A program made the translations under genes and the position numbers. The notes beneath the pieces are model-generated. The model was not told the DNA's origin, made no database searches, and saw nothing but the letters and a program-made list of their open reading frames with translations. Positions 7,593-15,953 of a DNA stretch of 46,105 nucleotides are shown piece after piece. Origin of the DNA: a virus; the IMG/VR virus record IMGVR_UViG_3300009506_000057, positions 1 through 46,105 of that record; one strand, 5' to 3'. How positions within the stretch are numbered: position 1 is the first letter of the stretch; each line of letters starts with the position of its first letter.

Positions 7593-8477
7593 TTATTCGT
7601 TGAAGTCTTTGTAAATCTTTTGAAGGACTTCGCTTTGAATATCTTTCTTTTTGACGAGGTCGACGCCGTACTCGTCGGAACTCTCTTTGAGTCTTAAGCC
7701 CTTCTTTTTGATGAGCGGGGTATCGAACGAGCGCCACTCATCTTTTATCTTGTGTTGTGCTCTGTCCCACCGTCTGACTGTCTCGACCAAATGAGGCCAG
7801 CGGGCTTCGAGTTCTCGAGACATCTTGGTTCTTCCATGTCCATGATAGAGGGCGTCTGTATTGCCCCCGCTCATCTTCATGGTCTGCTCTTTCTCAATCA
7901 AGAACGTATTAATCTCGACGGTGCAGTACCCTCCGCTCAACACTTGAAGACAAAGGTCGGTATCTTCGTTGTAAATGCCCCGCCAGTGGTACGGAAGTTC
8001 ATTCCAAAAGAGCGTCGCGGAATACACATGACAATTGAGAAAGAACGGGGGTATCTTGCTACGAGCGAAGCCCCGATAATTGAAGCCAGTAATCCCGATA
8101 TTCTCATAACGCTCCGTGAAGTCTTCCGCAACTCTCATCGCAGTTCCCGCAGGATACGGAATTCGCTTACCTTTATACAGTCGAATGATGCTTCGGATGT
8201 TGTCATCAAGTTGCCAATGTCTTTTGAAGCCCTGCTCTTGTGAGTGCTCGCGAATCCAGTTACGAGCGGGAACTACCGTCCCTTTGTCTCTGAACGGTAG
8301 CACCAAGACGCGCTCGTCGCCATAAGTTTTTGCGTAGTTCTCTGCCTCTTGCTTCTCTACGACAAGATGAAACGGCACTTCATCGCGGACAAGAAACTTT
8401 GCGGTAAGGCACTTATCCCACCGCCCCTTCGATGGAATATATACGGGATACTGGGGCATATTCTTAGTTTTGGTCAT
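7593..8477 (-). CDS. TET-associated-type glycosyltransferase, copy 2
   Basis: 294 residues, ATG at 8477 after AAGGATG. Features of the phage TAGT family: PVYIPSKGRWDKC at 11-23, HWQLDD at 87-92 (candidate metal and nucleotide-sugar binding) and NEDTDLCLQVL at 170-180. Members are predicted to transfer sugars to oxidised or hydroxymethylated pyrimidines in phage DNA. It is a clear paralogue of the gene just upstream (shared YIPSKGR, HWQ-DD, RYENI, NEDTD, and a similar C-terminus), but diverged. It overlaps that gene by 14 bases and sits directly before the terminase genes, consistent with modification before packaging. Substrate not determinable. Confidence 0.75.
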   Translation of the reverse strand: MTKTKNMPQYPVYIPSKGRWDKCLTAKFLVRDEVPFHLVVEKQEAENYAKTYGDERVLVLPFRDKGTVVPARNWIREHSQEQGFKRHWQLDDNIRSIIRLYKGKRIPYPAGTAMRVAEDFTERYENIGITGFNYRGFARSKIPPFFLNCHVYSATLFWNELPYHWRGIYNEDTDLCLQVLSGGYCTVEINTFLIEKEQTMKMSGGNTDALYHGHGRTKMSRELEARWPHLVETVRRWDRAQHKIKDEWRSFDTPLIKKKGLRLKESSDEYGVDLVKKKDIQSEVLQKIYKDFNE

Positions 8478-9321
8478 CGAGCATCCTTTTTAGGTGTTCG
8501 CTTTTCACTTCGCTTCGGGCAACCAACTCAGTGTCATACTTGTGAGACTTCTCAGTCTTGACCCCTTCTCTCTTTATCAGCCGTTGAGTGAAGCGCATCC
8601 ACACCCTATTGATTTGCGGTTCGACTCTCTCATGCGGGTCAATCTTCAAGAATGACCAGTTCCGAGCAAACTCAAGGTTGGTCTTATAAATGGTCTGTTC
8701 GTCTTTGTATATTGTCTCGGAGTTCCCGCCTTCTTTGCGAACGAACCCACCCTCGAATAAGAACATCTGTATAAGAACGGTGCACCAATAATCAGTCATC
8801 AAGACTTGGAGACTCATGTCTGTGTCTTCATTGCCTGAGCGCCAATTGAACGGGAGAGAAGAATCGACGAGCACGCACCCATATACATTCTTATTGAGAT
8901 TGAACGGCGCTTTCACCCCTGCCGTAAATGCCCTACTTTTCAACCCTGCGAGGGCAATGTTCTCGTATCGGTCGACAAAGTCTTCAATCGCAGAGAGAGC
9001 GACGTTCGCGGGATAATCTATCTTTTTCCCTTTGTGCAGTTTCAAAACTCCCTTTATGTCATCGTCGATTTGCCAGTGACGAAGTTCGCCTAAATTTTTC
9101 GAGTGCTTTTTGATTGCGTTTCTCGAGTATGCTATTCCCTTATCGTTCTCTGGTAGCATCAAGACCCACTCTTTGCCGAAACGCTCGATATACGCTTCGT
9201 AATCCTGCGGTTCGACCACAAGTTGGAAAGCGATATTCGCATCATGAAGAAAGACAGGGGTAATGCACGTCTCAGCCCTGCCCTTCGATGGAATGTAAAC
9301 TTTATACCGAGGAACTGTCAT
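8464..9321 (-). CDS. TET-associated-type glycosyltransferase, copy 1
   Basis: 285 residues from ATG at 9321, which overlaps the ParB-like gene by 4 bases. Motifs: KVYIPSKGRAETC at 7-19, RHWQIDDDIKG at 81-91, and GNEDTDMSLQVL near 163-174. These match the TAGT family of nucleotide-sugar-dependent DNA glycosyltransferases. A second, diverged copy follows immediately, so the two may act in sequence (first sugar, then extension) or on different bases. No oxidase, hydroxymethylase or DNA methylase that would supply the acceptor was recognised in the window. Confidence 0.75.
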   Translation of the reverse strand: MTVPRYKVYIPSKGRAETCITPVFLHDANIAFQLVVEPQDYEAYIERFGKEWVLMLPENDKGIAYSRNAIKKHSKNLGELRHWQIDDDIKGVLKLHKGKKIDYPANVALSAIEDFVDRYENIALAGLKSRAFTAGVKAPFNLNKNVYGCVLVDSSLPFNWRSGNEDTDMSLQVLMTDYWCTVLIQMFLFEGGFVRKEGGNSETIYKDEQTIYKTNLEFARNWSFLKIDPHERVEPQINRVWMRFTQRLIKREGVKTEKSHKYDTELVARSEVKSEHLKRMLDDQN

Positions 9322-10001
9322 TTCCCCTTCTCTCTGAATTCTATACTCGAGACATCGTCTTTCGGACGCGGGGGATACCACGTTGACTTCATAGAGTCGG
9401 TGATGTTGACCCCTATCAACTTTCCAAATGCTTCTCTGTCTTCTTCGCTTGCAAAGTTGACCGTAATCTTCCAAGGTTCTTCCATCGGCTCATAAGCGGG
9501 AAGTCCGACCCATTCTGCATAAGCGTCGAAGTCGTCGTCATCCCCCGGGGGTCGAGTGATAAAGACAAGATTGCTCAATCTCATGTCATCATATCCCGTT
9601 CCCTCGAGTTCGCCACTCTTGCGAATATCGACGAGAAGGGAGACAAGTTTTTGGTCGTCGATTATCCCCAGTTCTCCGATTTCATTATCTCCCGCAAGAA
9701 CCGCGAGCGCTTCGATTGAGTTCGGGTCAAGGTCAAGCACTCGAGCGGGAAGAACTTCAAGTCCCATCTGTTCGGCTGCAATGTGCACCCCATGACCACC
9801 AAGAAGCGTGAAGTCTTTCGCGAGCACCACATTCCTTGTGAACGTGTTCGACTTTATACTCGCCTTTATATGGTCGATTTGCTCTTGTGGGTGCTCTCGA
9901 TAGTTTCTCGGATGGGGCTTCATCTGCGAGACGGGTATCATCTGCACTTCGAACCGCGAGAGTTTCTCACGTAGTCGCTTATTAAGTTTTTTTGCGGTCA
10001 T
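9318..10001 (-). CDS. ParB-like protein linked to DNA modification
   Basis: 227 residues, ATG at 10001. Residues 20-140 resemble the ParB/Srx N-terminal domain: VSQMKPHPRNYREHPQEQI, TFTRNVVLAKDFTLLGGHG, then AVLAGDNEIGELGI. The last 50 residues (WKITVNFASEEDREAFGKLIG to KSTWYP) match a tail domain I associate with phage modification-related ParB/methylase proteins. Here it stands alone, with no methylase fused. It probably assists base modification or DNA marking rather than partitioning, since it heads a cassette with two glycosyltransferases and the terminase. Confidence 0.75.
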   Translation of the reverse strand: MTAKKLNKRLREKLSRFEVQMIPVSQMKPHPRNYREHPQEQIDHIKASIKSNTFTRNVVLAKDFTLLGGHGVHIAAEQMGLEVLPARVLDLDPNSIEALAVLAGDNEIGELGIIDDQKLVSLLVDIRKSGELEGTGYDDMRLSNLVFITRPPGDDDDFDAYAEWVGLPAYEPMEEPWKITVNFASEEDREAFGKLIGVNITDSMKSTWYPPRPKDDVSSIEFREKGK

Positions 10002-10026
10002 GCCGTCTTCGTCCTTTCGTTGCTTG

Positions 10027-10323
10027 TTATCCAGTTTTTTTGTCTCTCACGTGCCAAAACGTGTCCCCCGCCGCGATATAGTTCCCCGTAGTATACCAAT
10101 AGGCTGACCACTTCCCGACTGTGTCTGCAAGTTGGTCATAATAATATTCCCCTACCCCAGTCTTTGTAATTGGGTCAATACCATATTCGAACGTGTTCAC
10201 AGTCCCCGCGGGGTCTTTCACTTCGACCTTTACGACGTCGGGGTCTGTCTTGACGTCGTTCGCGTCTGTGAAGACAACGGATATCCGAATCTTTTCACCG
10301 ATGACATAGTCCGTACTAATCAT
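10027..10323 (-). CDS. Small beta-rich structural protein
   Basis: 98 residues, ATG at 10323 with GGAGGT five bases upstream, overlapping the repeat-fiber stop by 8 bases. Sequence has an immunoglobulin-like strand pattern (KIRISVVFTDANDVKTDPD, VEVKDPAGTVNTFEYG, WSAYWYTTGNYIAAGDTFWHV). It resembles small phage tail or fiber accessory proteins. Probable virion component; exact role unknown. Confidence 0.65.
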   Translation of the reverse strand: MISTDYVIGEKIRISVVFTDANDVKTDPDVVKVEVKDPAGTVNTFEYGIDPITKTGVGEYYYDQLADTVGKWSAYWYTTGNYIAAGDTFWHVRDKKTG

Positions 10324-12760
10324 TTCTGACCTCCGCGTTCCCTGTGCTTTCTCTGTTCACGGTTGCGCTCTCTGCAAGTTCAGTCTCAATCGTTGCTCTC
10401 GTCGCTCGACTTGTCGAAGACGAAGCCCACAGTTTGGTAATGATTGCTTGAAGCAAGACGACGGCAGGTTGCGCACCTACGGCAATTTGTCCAAGCGTCG
10501 CTTTGATTGCTATACCTAAAATGCTATAAACGAATGCCGTCTCTCCACTTGTGCTTATTGTACCAACATTCGCCGAGACGTTTATCGCCCCGGGGATGAT
10601 TGCGCTCGCGAATGACTGAGAAGCAATCACACCCACAGAAGCAGGGACAATCGAAGGCGCATAACTCGAGAGCATAACAGTATATCCAGCGCTTGCAATC
10701 ACTGAGACAGAAGCGCTCACTACTACCGCACCCGCGACGATACTCGAGTTCTGACCTTGTACAAGAATCGCGCCGACTGTACAGACAACCGTTATCCCTG
10801 TGAGATTGGAAACTCCCGCAGAATAGCCAGCGCTCGCAATGACTCCCACAGAGATTGAGACAGTCACCGCCCCACCTATCACGCTTGCAGACTGTCCACT
10901 CATAAGCATGACGCCCACAGTCGCGGTAATAATCATCTCGCCGGGGATTATCGTCACAGTGAAGCCAGCGCTCGCAATAATGCCGGCAGTTGTCGAGATT
11001 GCAATCGCACCCGCGACGACGTTCGCCGACTGTCCGGACGCAGATATTACCGCCACTTGTGCGGTGATGACTGTCTCTCCGCTTATGACGTTCGCCGTCT
11101 CGCCGTTCGAAGCAATCAGTCCAACCCCTGCGGGAACTGAGACGCTCCCGGGGATTATCGTCACAGTATGACCGCTCGAAGCAATCACCCCCGAACTTGT
11201 CGAGATTGTGACAATCACTCCCACGCTTGCAGAGTATCCACTTGAAGCAATCGAACCAACAGTCGCGGGAATAACTATTGAGACGACCACAGTCGCAGAG
11301 AAAGAACCCGAAGCAATTATCCCGACCGTAATCGAGACAATGACTTCCCCGGGAATGACGTTCGCAATCTCACCGCTCGAAGCGATAATCGCCACAGTCG
11401 CGACGATACTTACCCCACCAATCGAGACGCTCGCAGAGAAAGAACCCGAAGCGATTGTCCCTACTACGGCAGAGACAATGACTTCACCCGCGACGACATT
11501 CGCAGACTGTCCAGCGCTCGCAATCGCGCCCACAGTCGAAGGGATTGTGACTTCCCCGGGAATGATGCTTGCGGTCTCACCGTTCGAAGCCATTGCGCCC
11601 ACAGTCGCGGGAATGATTGCAATATTCGAGACGTTCGCAGACTGACCCGCAGAAGCAACCACGCCAGCACTCGCAGGAACAGTAACCGCGCCAGGCACGA
11701 CGCTCGCAGACTGACCCGATGAAGCAATCGCACCCACACCGCACGAGATAGTAACCCCCGTCGAGATTGTTATCTGTGGCGTGACTGTATAAGTATCAAG
11801 CACAGTTCCCCCAACCGTTACCCTGAACTTATACGCTTCGTTGTCAACAGCGGCGTCGGTCGCTTGAAGACTCCACTCGAGTTCTGTATACCCGTCTGTG
11901 GTAATGTCGACGGCGTCGGCGGGATTCTCATCGTCTTGAATTCGTCCAGCGTCAAAGTCGCCCGTCGTCTTTCCAGTGGGCGGGGTAAGTTGGGCGGTCG
12001 TGTTCTCACCATTCGCGGTGATGTAGGATGACAGTGAGACGATAATCTCATTCAAGATTGAGATACCCGCTCCAAGTCCAGCGCTCGCAATCACACCCGC
12101 AACCGCTGAGATAATCCTATCCACTACAAGCGAAGCAGAATAACCAGCGCTCGCAATTGTTCCCGCGTTCGCAGAGATTACGGTTTGAATGTCAACCGAA
12201 GCGCTTTGTCCAGCGCTTGCAATTGCACCGACTCCACAGTTGATTGTTACGGAAGACGGCGCGGTTATATTGATGGTTGGGGTTACTGTATAAGTGTTAA
12301 GCGGTGAGGCGCTTGCGTAAACTCTAAACCAAATATTCCCGCTGAAAGCCGTATCCGCTTGCAAACAAAACTCAAACTCACTGACCTGCGAGTTCAAAGC
12401 GGTTGGCGCACCAACACCGTTATCGTCGAAGTATCCTGCGACGAATGACCCTGAACTTATGACTTGAGACGTCGCGTCTCCATCGGTTATCGACTGACCG
12501 CTCGAGATGAGATTTACGCTCCCTCCGCTTGTGGGAACGGCTGAGTATCCCGAAGTCTCGGAGGTGGTCGAATAATAGAGAATATAAGTATTGTTCGAGT
12601 TTCTCGAGTTCGTCTCTGCAATGGTGAATCGAATTCTAAACTTTACCCCTCGCAACTGGTCAAAGTTCGTATTGAGCGCATGAGTGAACGTTCCAGAGTT
12701 CAGAACTACATCATCATCGCGTCCGCGGAAGTTTTGTTGAACAAGTACAGGACTAGCCAT
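10316..12760 (-). CDS. Repeat-rich tail fiber or adhesin
   Basis: 814 residues, ATG at 12760 with GGGAGGAC upstream. Residues 1-160 form a beta-sandwich-like head. From about 165 the protein is almost entirely tandem units of 22-24 residues of the form VG-IAS-GQSA-V-PG-V-I, about 23 in all, interrupted once near 235-325 by an inserted beta domain (DGYTELEWSLQATDAA). No Cys-rich or catalytic motif. The C-terminus is Ser/Thr/Ala/Arg-rich and likely helical. The repeats probably build a long beta-solenoid fiber. It is encoded ahead of terminase rather than after the tail genes. Confidence 0.75.
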   Translation of the reverse strand: MASPVLVQQNFRGRDDDVVLNSGTFTHALNTNFDQLRGVKFRIRFTIAETNSRNSNNTYILYYSTTSETSGYSAVPTSGGSVNLISSGQSITDGDATSQVISSGSFVAGYFDDNGVGAPTALNSQVSEFEFCLQADTAFSGNIWFRVYASASPLNTYTVTPTINITAPSSVTINCGVGAIASAGQSASVDIQTVISANAGTIASAGYSASLVVDRIISAVAGVIASAGLGAGISILNEIIVSLSSYITANGENTTAQLTPPTGKTTGDFDAGRIQDDENPADAVDITTDGYTELEWSLQATDAAVDNEAYKFRVTVGGTVLDTYTVTPQITISTGVTISCGVGAIASSGQSASVVPGAVTVPASAGVVASAGQSANVSNIAIIPATVGAMASNGETASIIPGEVTIPSTVGAIASAGQSANVVAGEVIVSAVVGTIASGSFSASVSIGGVSIVATVAIIASSGEIANVIPGEVIVSITVGIIASGSFSATVVVSIVIPATVGSIASSGYSASVGVIVTISTSSGVIASSGHTVTIIPGSVSVPAGVGLIASNGETANVISGETVITAQVAVISASGQSANVVAGAIAISTTAGIIASAGFTVTIIPGEMIITATVGVMLMSGQSASVIGGAVTVSISVGVIASAGYSAGVSNLTGITVVCTVGAILVQGQNSSIVAGAVVVSASVSVIASAGYTVMLSSYAPSIVPASVGVIASQSFASAIIPGAINVSANVGTISTSGETAFVYSILGIAIKATLGQIAVGAQPAVVLLQAIITKLWASSSTSRATRATIETELAESATVNRESTGNAEVRND

Positions 12761-13061
12761 CTTGTATGTCCTCCCTATCTTTCATCGCTCGAGCCATGAT
12801 TTCATTATATTTGGTATTCGAGACTTTTGTTCCTTCCAATGCGAACCCCATGTCTCGGCAGAAGTCAATCAAACCGAAGATGTCGACTTCGAACCAAACA
12901 TCGTCGCGTCTTATGTAAAAGTCGCCACCCGAAGTGATAATCCATCGACCTTGTTCGTCTTCTTGCAGTATAGCAATAACGCCCAAAGGTGATTCAGGCG
13001 CGGTCGTTACAATCCCATTCGAATAATAGAACTTTTTCAAGATGTCCCTGCGACTTTCCAC
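12753..13061 (-). CDS. Hypothetical protein between two adhesin genes
   Basis: 102 residues, GTG start at 13061, overlapping the propeller gene by 25 bases (a TTG at 13040 is an alternative start). N-terminus SRRDILKKFYYSNG, then WIITSGGDFYIRRDDVWFEVDIFGLIDFCRDMG, an acidic and aromatic segment I associate with conserved phage tail-region proteins. Likely a chaperone or adaptor for the neighbouring fiber proteins, by position only. Confidence 0.6.
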   Translation of the reverse strand: MESRRDILKKFYYSNGIVTTAPESPLGVIAILQEDEQGRWIITSGGDFYIRRDDVWFEVDIFGLIDFCRDMGFALEGTKVSNTKYNEIMARAMKDREDIQDG

Positions 13062-14800
13062 GCGCCGTCTTCATACGTTGACCGTGACACGGTCGCGGTT
13101 CTGAGAACAATCTTGCCGTCGTCTGCCCCCCCTGTTCCATCTAATTGAATCATCTCCCATAGGTTGCCATCAATAATGACGTTTATTCCGAAGTAACTTG
13201 TCCCCGGGGTGAACGTCTCAATCGAAGCGCTCAACGAATCAGGGCTCGCACCCTCAATCTCCCTCACGTCGACCAATGAGCCGTTTGACGAAAGATATAA
13301 ACCAAACTTCGTCTTACCGAGATAGTTTATCGCCCCAGTCCCGCGAAAAGTTCCACTATCCACAAGAGACATACTCATACTTGTCGGAGTACTTCCGTAA
13401 AGCAGACGCAAAGCCCCTGCCCCACCCGATAGAGGCCCGATAATGTAAACGTTCCATTGGGAATTGAAGTAAAAGCAAGCGAAGGGAACATACTCATCGC
13501 CTGAGACTTGATAAACGAGAGTATCATTCGACCACGTAAGCCCATCGGTTGAGTTCCGATAACGGATGTCAACATCGACGTTCCCCGGACTTGTATATCT
13601 CGACGCGGCATACCACATGTGCCAAATACCTGTTCTCTCGTCATAATAGACAGTGGGACGACTTGCGCCTTCTTCTGTCTCTGTGAAGCCCGTCGTCGTG
13701 TATTGAATGATTGGATTTGACCCGTACTTCGTCAATGAAGTGAGCGACGACCCAGTCGCTACCCCAATCGCCCTGAATTCTCCATTATCGGGAGTCGGAT
13801 TGTACTTCGCCCCAGTGTAGTAGAGATAATAGGTCGAACCAACCTTGATAACATTGCCGACATACGCCATCCACAAGACATCATCCCATGCACCCGACGC
13901 ACCCGGGGAAAGAATGACGGTGGGACTTCCCAAGTCCCCACTTGATAAGTGGTCGATGAGAGTATATCGTCTGAGATACTCGAGACGAAAAGCAGAAGAC
14001 GCAGGGTCGCCCGTAGCATTGACAAGAGTTCTGAGACGAAAGTTCTCGTTCTTAGGTTGGTCGATATTAGTGTCTTGAGACGCTTTCCAAGTGGCGGCGC
14101 TCTCTGACCCGTCGTCATTGCGAAAGCGAAAACCTTCTTGCTCGAGTGTTACCGCAGGTGCGGACGCGACATTGAGAACCACTCCCACTATCGCAGAATC
14201 AGACGTCACGTCCCAATTATATGTTGGCGTGGGTGTTGAATCGGGGGATGAATTGTAACCAGATGCAACCCCGCGAACATCGCTCCCTGTGTTGACTGAT
14301 TGAAGCAGGTTTGACAACTCAGACCCTACGGTTATTGTTGCGCTACTTCCTTCAACTGCGACGACTGAATAGACAAAGTCACCCGTATCTGGAGTTTCCG
14401 AGACAGTTACGGAAATGGTTTGCGTTCCCGTTGCCGTGTTTGTATAACGTGTTCCGTATGGCGTCGTTCCATCCAAGCCCGTTGATTCATCAACAATCCA
14501 CAAGCAATCAACGATTGAACCCGTCGAGGGCGTTGCGGTCAATGTCAATTGACCTGATGAAGGCGTTCCTGTTCCCGCCCACAATTGTGCCACCCTTCGT
14601 GAAGCATAAGGCAACTCTTGAATCAGTGTCCATGTCAACCCGCACCCTGAAACATTACTCGCCGACAATGTTGCGACTGTGTTCATCGCCCACACTACCC
14701 AAACAAAAACCACTCCCCCATTTGTTGGGGAGATGGAAGCGGTAGAGTTCGGGGACGCCCCGCCGTCCCCGCTTGTCAAATTGGCAAGGGCTATTGACAT
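13037..14800 (-). CDS. Receptor-binding protein with a predicted beta-propeller
   Basis: 587 residues, ATG at 14800, with no clear ribosome site, 4 bases after the upstream stop. Residues 1-210 form two Ig-like or lectin-like domains rich in Ser/Thr. Residues 215-275 hold a motif common in phage adhesins (EGFRFRNDDGSESAATW, ENFRLRTLVNATG). Residues 290-587 show repeated blade-like strands: VGNVIKVGSTYYLYYTGAKY, RPTVYYDERTGIWHMWYAA, and SQWNVYIIGPLSG. This is the pattern of five-bladed GH43/GH32-type propellers. It may bind or cleave a surface polysaccharide. Catalytic acids could not be assigned. Confidence 0.65.
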   Translation of the reverse strand: MSIALANLTSGDGGASPNSTASISPTNGGVVFVWVVWAMNTVATLSASNVSGCGLTWTLIQELPYASRRVAQLWAGTGTPSSGQLTLTATPSTGSIVDCLWIVDESTGLDGTTPYGTRYTNTATGTQTISVTVSETPDTGDFVYSVVAVEGSSATITVGSELSNLLQSVNTGSDVRGVASGYNSSPDSTPTPTYNWDVTSDSAIVGVVLNVASAPAVTLEQEGFRFRNDDGSESAATWKASQDTNIDQPKNENFRLRTLVNATGDPASSAFRLEYLRRYTLIDHLSSGDLGSPTVILSPGASGAWDDVLWMAYVGNVIKVGSTYYLYYTGAKYNPTPDNGEFRAIGVATGSSLTSLTKYGSNPIIQYTTTGFTETEEGASRPTVYYDERTGIWHMWYAASRYTSPGNVDVDIRYRNSTDGLTWSNDTLVYQVSGDEYVPFACFYFNSQWNVYIIGPLSGGAGALRLLYGSTPTSMSMSLVDSGTFRGTGAINYLGKTKFGLYLSSNGSLVDVREIEGASPDSLSASIETFTPGTSYFGINVIIDGNLWEMIQLDGTGGADDGKIVLRTATVSRSTYEDGAWKVAGTS

Positions 14801-14806
14801 CGAAGA

Positions 14807-15295
14807 CTATAAGCGGAAGGCGCTTGGTTTGAAAGGGTCTTCTTTTCTGATTCGGTTGATGTTCGTACCTACTTGCAGACGCAAAGCATGAGAGAACCAA
14901 CCCAAAGCGACTTCAAGAGCGTATCCACGCTCAATCATGTGAGTCACTTCTTCACGGGTTGACTTGTCGAAAGATTCGAGCACTTCGCCAACGACCCCAC
15001 CATTCTTCTTCACGACTGAAAAATAGGGCACGTTGGTGAATTCATCGCGGGGCTTCAAAGCGTCTTCCCAAGCTTGTTCGGGTAAGTTCCTTGCGGTCGC
15101 GAGTAAGATGTCTGCTCGAGCATTGCCCCCCCTGTCAGTGGGTGCGAGAATCTCACTGGGGTTATCCCCTTCGAAGACTACCTTCTTGATACGGTCAATC
15201 ATCGCGGGATATAGGTCAGAAGCCGAGAAAGAATAAACGGGAATTCCGTTCTCTGCCGACTTCTCATGCGGAATACTTAGAACGTCGAAGAACAT
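14807..15295 (-). CDS. Hypothetical late protein
   Basis: 162 residues, ATG at 15295 with AAAGGAG seven bases upstream. Mixed alpha/beta, neutral to acidic; begins MFFDVLSIPHEKSAENGIPV and ends EDPFKPSAFRL. No transmembrane segment and no motif recognised. It lies second in the late operon between two probable structural genes, so a virion protein is plausible. Confidence 0.65.
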   Translation of the reverse strand: MFFDVLSIPHEKSAENGIPVYSFSASDLYPAMIDRIKKVVFEGDNPSEILAPTDRGGNARADILLATARNLPEQAWEDALKPRDEFTNVPYFSVVKKNGGVVGEVLESFDKSTREEVTHMIERGYALEVALGWFSHALRLQVGTNINRIRKEDPFKPSAFRL

Positions 15296-15307
15296 AAAAA
15301 AACTCCT

Positions 15308-15763
15308 TTAGGTAAGTGACAGAATGGCGCTCGGTGAAGTTGACCACTGAACGGTATAGTTCCCGCCGTTCGTCGCAGTCGTACCCAGTAATACATAAGC
15401 GACCAACGGGTCAAGCGGGGATGAGGGTGTGTTGTTCCACAAAATACCGTGAGATGGGGTCGCGGGGGTAAGAGGTCCGAGACTTGTCCACGTGACGTCG
15501 TCGGCGTCGAATAACGCGCGGTCGTTCGTGTTGTCTTGTGTTACCGATGGGTTAGATAGTGTCTGCCCCCCTGCCGTGTAACCGCTTCCCGTACCGTACT
15601 CAGTCGAACTTACTCCCGTATCTGCCCACAATTGGTGAGCGTCAATGTCGGGCGTGTACCCTGTATGAAGGGTTAGGGTTATTGCATCATTCAAAAAGTC
15701 GTGAACCTTCTTGAATAACTGCTCTTTCAGGTCGTTATAAACCGTGATGTCGCCTTCGGGCAT
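15308..15763 (-). CDS. Probable virion protein, first gene of the late operon
   Basis: 151 residues from ATG at 15763 with AAGGAGG upstream. N-terminal helix (MPEGDITVYNDLKEQLFKK), then a beta-rich domain with DNTNDRALFDADDVTWTSLG and SSPLDPLVAYVLLG, ending NYTVQWSTSPSAILSLT. I associate the DADDVTW / PLVAYV pattern with small phage surface proteins of unknown function. It follows the terminator and -10 element at 15861-15802. Confidence 0.65.
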   Translation of the reverse strand: MPEGDITVYNDLKEQLFKKVHDFLNDAITLTLHTGYTPDIDAHQLWADTGVSSTEYGTGSGYTAGGQTLSNPSVTQDNTNDRALFDADDVTWTSLGPLTPATPSHGILWNNTPSSPLDPLVAYVLLGTTATNGGNYTVQWSTSPSAILSLT

Positions 15764-15801
15764 GGTAGCCTCCTTTATTTGTTCGAAGTAACGTCTCTGC
15801 C

Positions 15802-15830
15802 ATTGTAGCAAATTTTAGACCAAAAAAAAA
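15802..15830 (-). promoter_or_regulatory. Possible late promoter
   Basis: -10 TACAAT at 15807-15802 within TTTGCTACAATG, the same 12-base context as the promoter at 2978-2949. The -35 position falls in the T-tract of the preceding terminator, so the -35 match is poor (TTTTTT). It may need an activator. It would drive the late operon starting at 15763. Confidence 0.45.
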
Positions 15831-15861
15831 GGTTGAGACGATTCTCTCTCTCGTCTCTACC
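15822..15861 (-). terminator. Intrinsic terminator before the late operon
   Basis: Stem GGTAGAGACGA / TCGTCTCAACC (15861-15851 with 15841-15831, one A-A mismatch), 9-base loop, then CC and nine T residues on the minus strand. It ends the early operon that starts near 18.3 kb and separates it from the late genes. Confidence 0.85.
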
Positions 15862-15868
15862 TTTAGAA

Positions 15869-15882
15869 TGTCAAACTTTGAC
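15869..15882. promoter_or_regulatory. Palindromic operator-like site, copy 1
   Basis: TGTCAAACTTTGAC, a near-perfect inverted repeat (GTCAAA-N-TTTGAC). The same palindrome occurs at 17906-17920, 27416-27430 and 35052-35065. This copy lies just upstream of the terminator at the early/late boundary. Confidence 0.55.
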
Positions 15883-15884
15883 TC

Positions 15885-15953
15885 TCAGACGTTCGCTCTC
15901 TCGTGGGTTGCTATCAATACACCCACCGTCATGTAAAGTCTGTGAGAGTTCAT
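15885..15953 (-). CDS. Possible 22-residue peptide
   Basis: ATG at 15953 overlaps the stop of the preceding membrane peptide as ATGA and has GGGGGGAG five bases upstream. It encodes MNSHRLYMTVGVLIATHERA plus two more residues, then TGA. Too short to judge from composition; the coupling and ribosome site are the only support. Confidence 0.3.
   Translation of the reverse strand: MNSHRLYMTVGVLIATHERANV

Noticed and set aside
9321-9474. Upstream extension of the first glycosyltransferase
   Set aside because: The extension overlaps the ParB-like gene in another frame and lacks the family's start; MTVPRYKVYIPSKGR is the natural beginning.
10839-11645. Plus-strand frames with repeated TVA/SP motifs
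   Set aside because: They are the reverse of the repeat region of the 814-residue fiber; periodic DNA keeps the antisense frame open.
10316-12300. Regular repeats about 66-72 bases apart, CRISPR-like at first sight
   Set aside because: Units are diverged, in frame, and encode a protein repeat; there are no identical repeats with unique spacers.
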